This document shows, piece by piece, positions 62,879-64,000 of a stretch of 64,000 nt of DNA. The DNA comes from Mesostigma viride (Eukaryota > Streptophyta > Mesostigmatophyceae > Mesostigmatales > Mesostigmataceae): the NCBI GenBank assembly GCA_009746045.1, contig RPFO01000389.1:1881638-1945637 (forward strand), written 5' to 3'. Position 1 is the stretch's first letter. Each line of letters opens with the position of its first letter. The notes beneath the pieces are model-generated. The model had not been told where the DNA came from and ran no database searches. It worked only from the letters and a program-made list of their open reading frames with translations. Made by a program: the position numbers and the translations under genes.

Positions 62879-64000
62879 ATGTTTCTGACCTGTGTTGAAA
62901 GTTTCAGACCAAAAATCGCATGTTTGGGTTAATACTAAGGCTTGCCAGTTGTCAGATTACAACGCGATACATCGCGTTCTAACCCTACAACGCGATGTAT
63001 CGCGTTGTAAAAAAACACGGGTTAATTAGTTTGTTACAGGGTTGTGGGCACCACGGCCTCGATCGCTATGAATGTCAAACAGGGTCGTGAACACGCGGCG
63101 CCCCCACGGACTTGGGGGTGGTCTCCTGCATCACTGCCTGCCACCTATCCTTGCGAGCCATCTGCCTCCATATCACAGACGAGCCTCCATATTACCAGGA
63201 GGCTGCCCGGGTGTGAGCCCATCTCATCTAGTGTAGCACATGTCCATGCCAAGCCTATCACGGAAAGTCCACGGGTGGCGGCCCTGCCGCGCGCGGCTGG
63301 GGGCACGCCAGGTGAGGACATATCGCCCAGGCTGGGCGGGCTTGGTGCCAGCTAGTCTATCTGATGTATCTACCTGATCTGTGCGGGCCAGGTGCCCGGC
63401 TAGGCCCAGGCGCCTGTGCCTAATAATTTGGGAAACATAGGGCAAATCAGCGTACAAATCCTCATTACTAATGTGCAAACCAAAGGGGGCCTTGCGCAGC
63501 ATCTTGGTGACGGCGCCGTCGAGTCGTTGCTCCAGCTCCTGCGTCAGTGTCCAGGTCTCGGCGCCGCAGGTCAGGATCGTCAGAATGGCGACCTTGAAGA
63601 GGTCACGCTTGACGATCCGGGGTAGGGCGGGGTTGCTCCACCAGCGGCGGTGGTCATGGAGGTGCGCCCACGCCTGGCATGCCGATCCGTGTCGTCATGT
63701 CATCCTCGCAGTCGGGAAGCCAACTGCCGAGCAGCTTGAAGCGGCCTGAAGGAGGGTAGTTGACCTCGGCATCGTCTAAGAGGCGGAGTGTGGGTGGGGG
63801 CCCTGCCATGCCGAGGGCCAGGGCCTCCGTTTTGGGGCTGATTTCTAGACCAACCGCCCGAGCCTCGAGCGCCAGGCAGTCCAGCCAAAGTTGGGCAGAC
63901 TCCGGCTTCTCGATGAGCGTGATGTCGTCGGCATAAATGAGGTCAGCTAGTGAATTCAGCTTGTTAGTTGGCCCCCCTTCTCCAAGCTCGTTCGTGATCG
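62879..64000 (-). mobile_element. LINE 3' part plus palindrome-bearing flank, duplicated copy B, running off the window
   Basis: Same block as 59987-60597, but the LINE part (from about 63030) continues through the RT region to the window end. Compared with the long copy it shows small gaps and insertions (near 63485 and 63675) that break the reading frame. Confidence 0.85.

Overview
The window reads as nuclear DNA of a green alga, most likely chlorophycean (Chlamydomonas/Volvox/Dunaliella-like). The clues are a plant/algal-type SET-domain gene cut into many short exons, a TGTAA polyadenylation signal, tyrosine-recombinase retroelements with split end repeats (the TOC1/PAT type known from Chlamydomonas), long CT, CA and CTG tracts, and intronic minisatellites. 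The species cannot be told from the sequence.

Almost the whole window is one host gene on the + strand. Eleven exons (1237-53691, 1,009 coding bases in 52,455 bp, about 2 percent) join in phase into the C-terminal part of an ATXR2-like histone-lysine methyltransferase: a MYND-like Cys/His end, a linker, then a SET core with NHSCDPNA, GEE/ITISYID and a CxCxxC end. The 5' exons lie before the window. Two introns are giant: intron 1 (13,951 bp) and intron 10 (22,985 bp), the latter falling inside the SET core.

Intron 1 holds a DIRS-like fossil, a decayed hAT transposon, a gag-bearing DIRS fragment and two nested split-repeat elements. Introns 2-9 are 0.7-2.7 kb and carry a CT tract, two copies of another split-repeat family and a 29-bp minisatellite. 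Intron 10 starts with a 54-bp-unit array two bases after the splice donor. It then holds a split-repeat element inside that array, a Mutator-like transposase gene with a PHD-like end (itself entered by a nearly whole PAT-like DIRS element and by a small relative), and a 6.9-kb element with long TIRs and a perfect 9-bp target duplication that contains another split-repeat copy.

Downstream of the host gene (about 54.3-64 kb) lies a LINE district: one long EN-RT reading frame (minus strand), a 5'-truncated copy with a 13-bp target duplication tail-to-tail with it, more fragments, and unusual CGCGAT-type palindromes.

The strongest pattern is that six families of split-repeat (PAT-like) elements, eight copies in all, share the order X-G4-Y-X-Z-Y. 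A four-run G-quadruplex motif sits only at the first X/Y junction, and all copies lie antisense to the host gene. The two DIRS copies with a readable RNase H-recombinase region also carry a 2A-like NPGP motif between those two domains.
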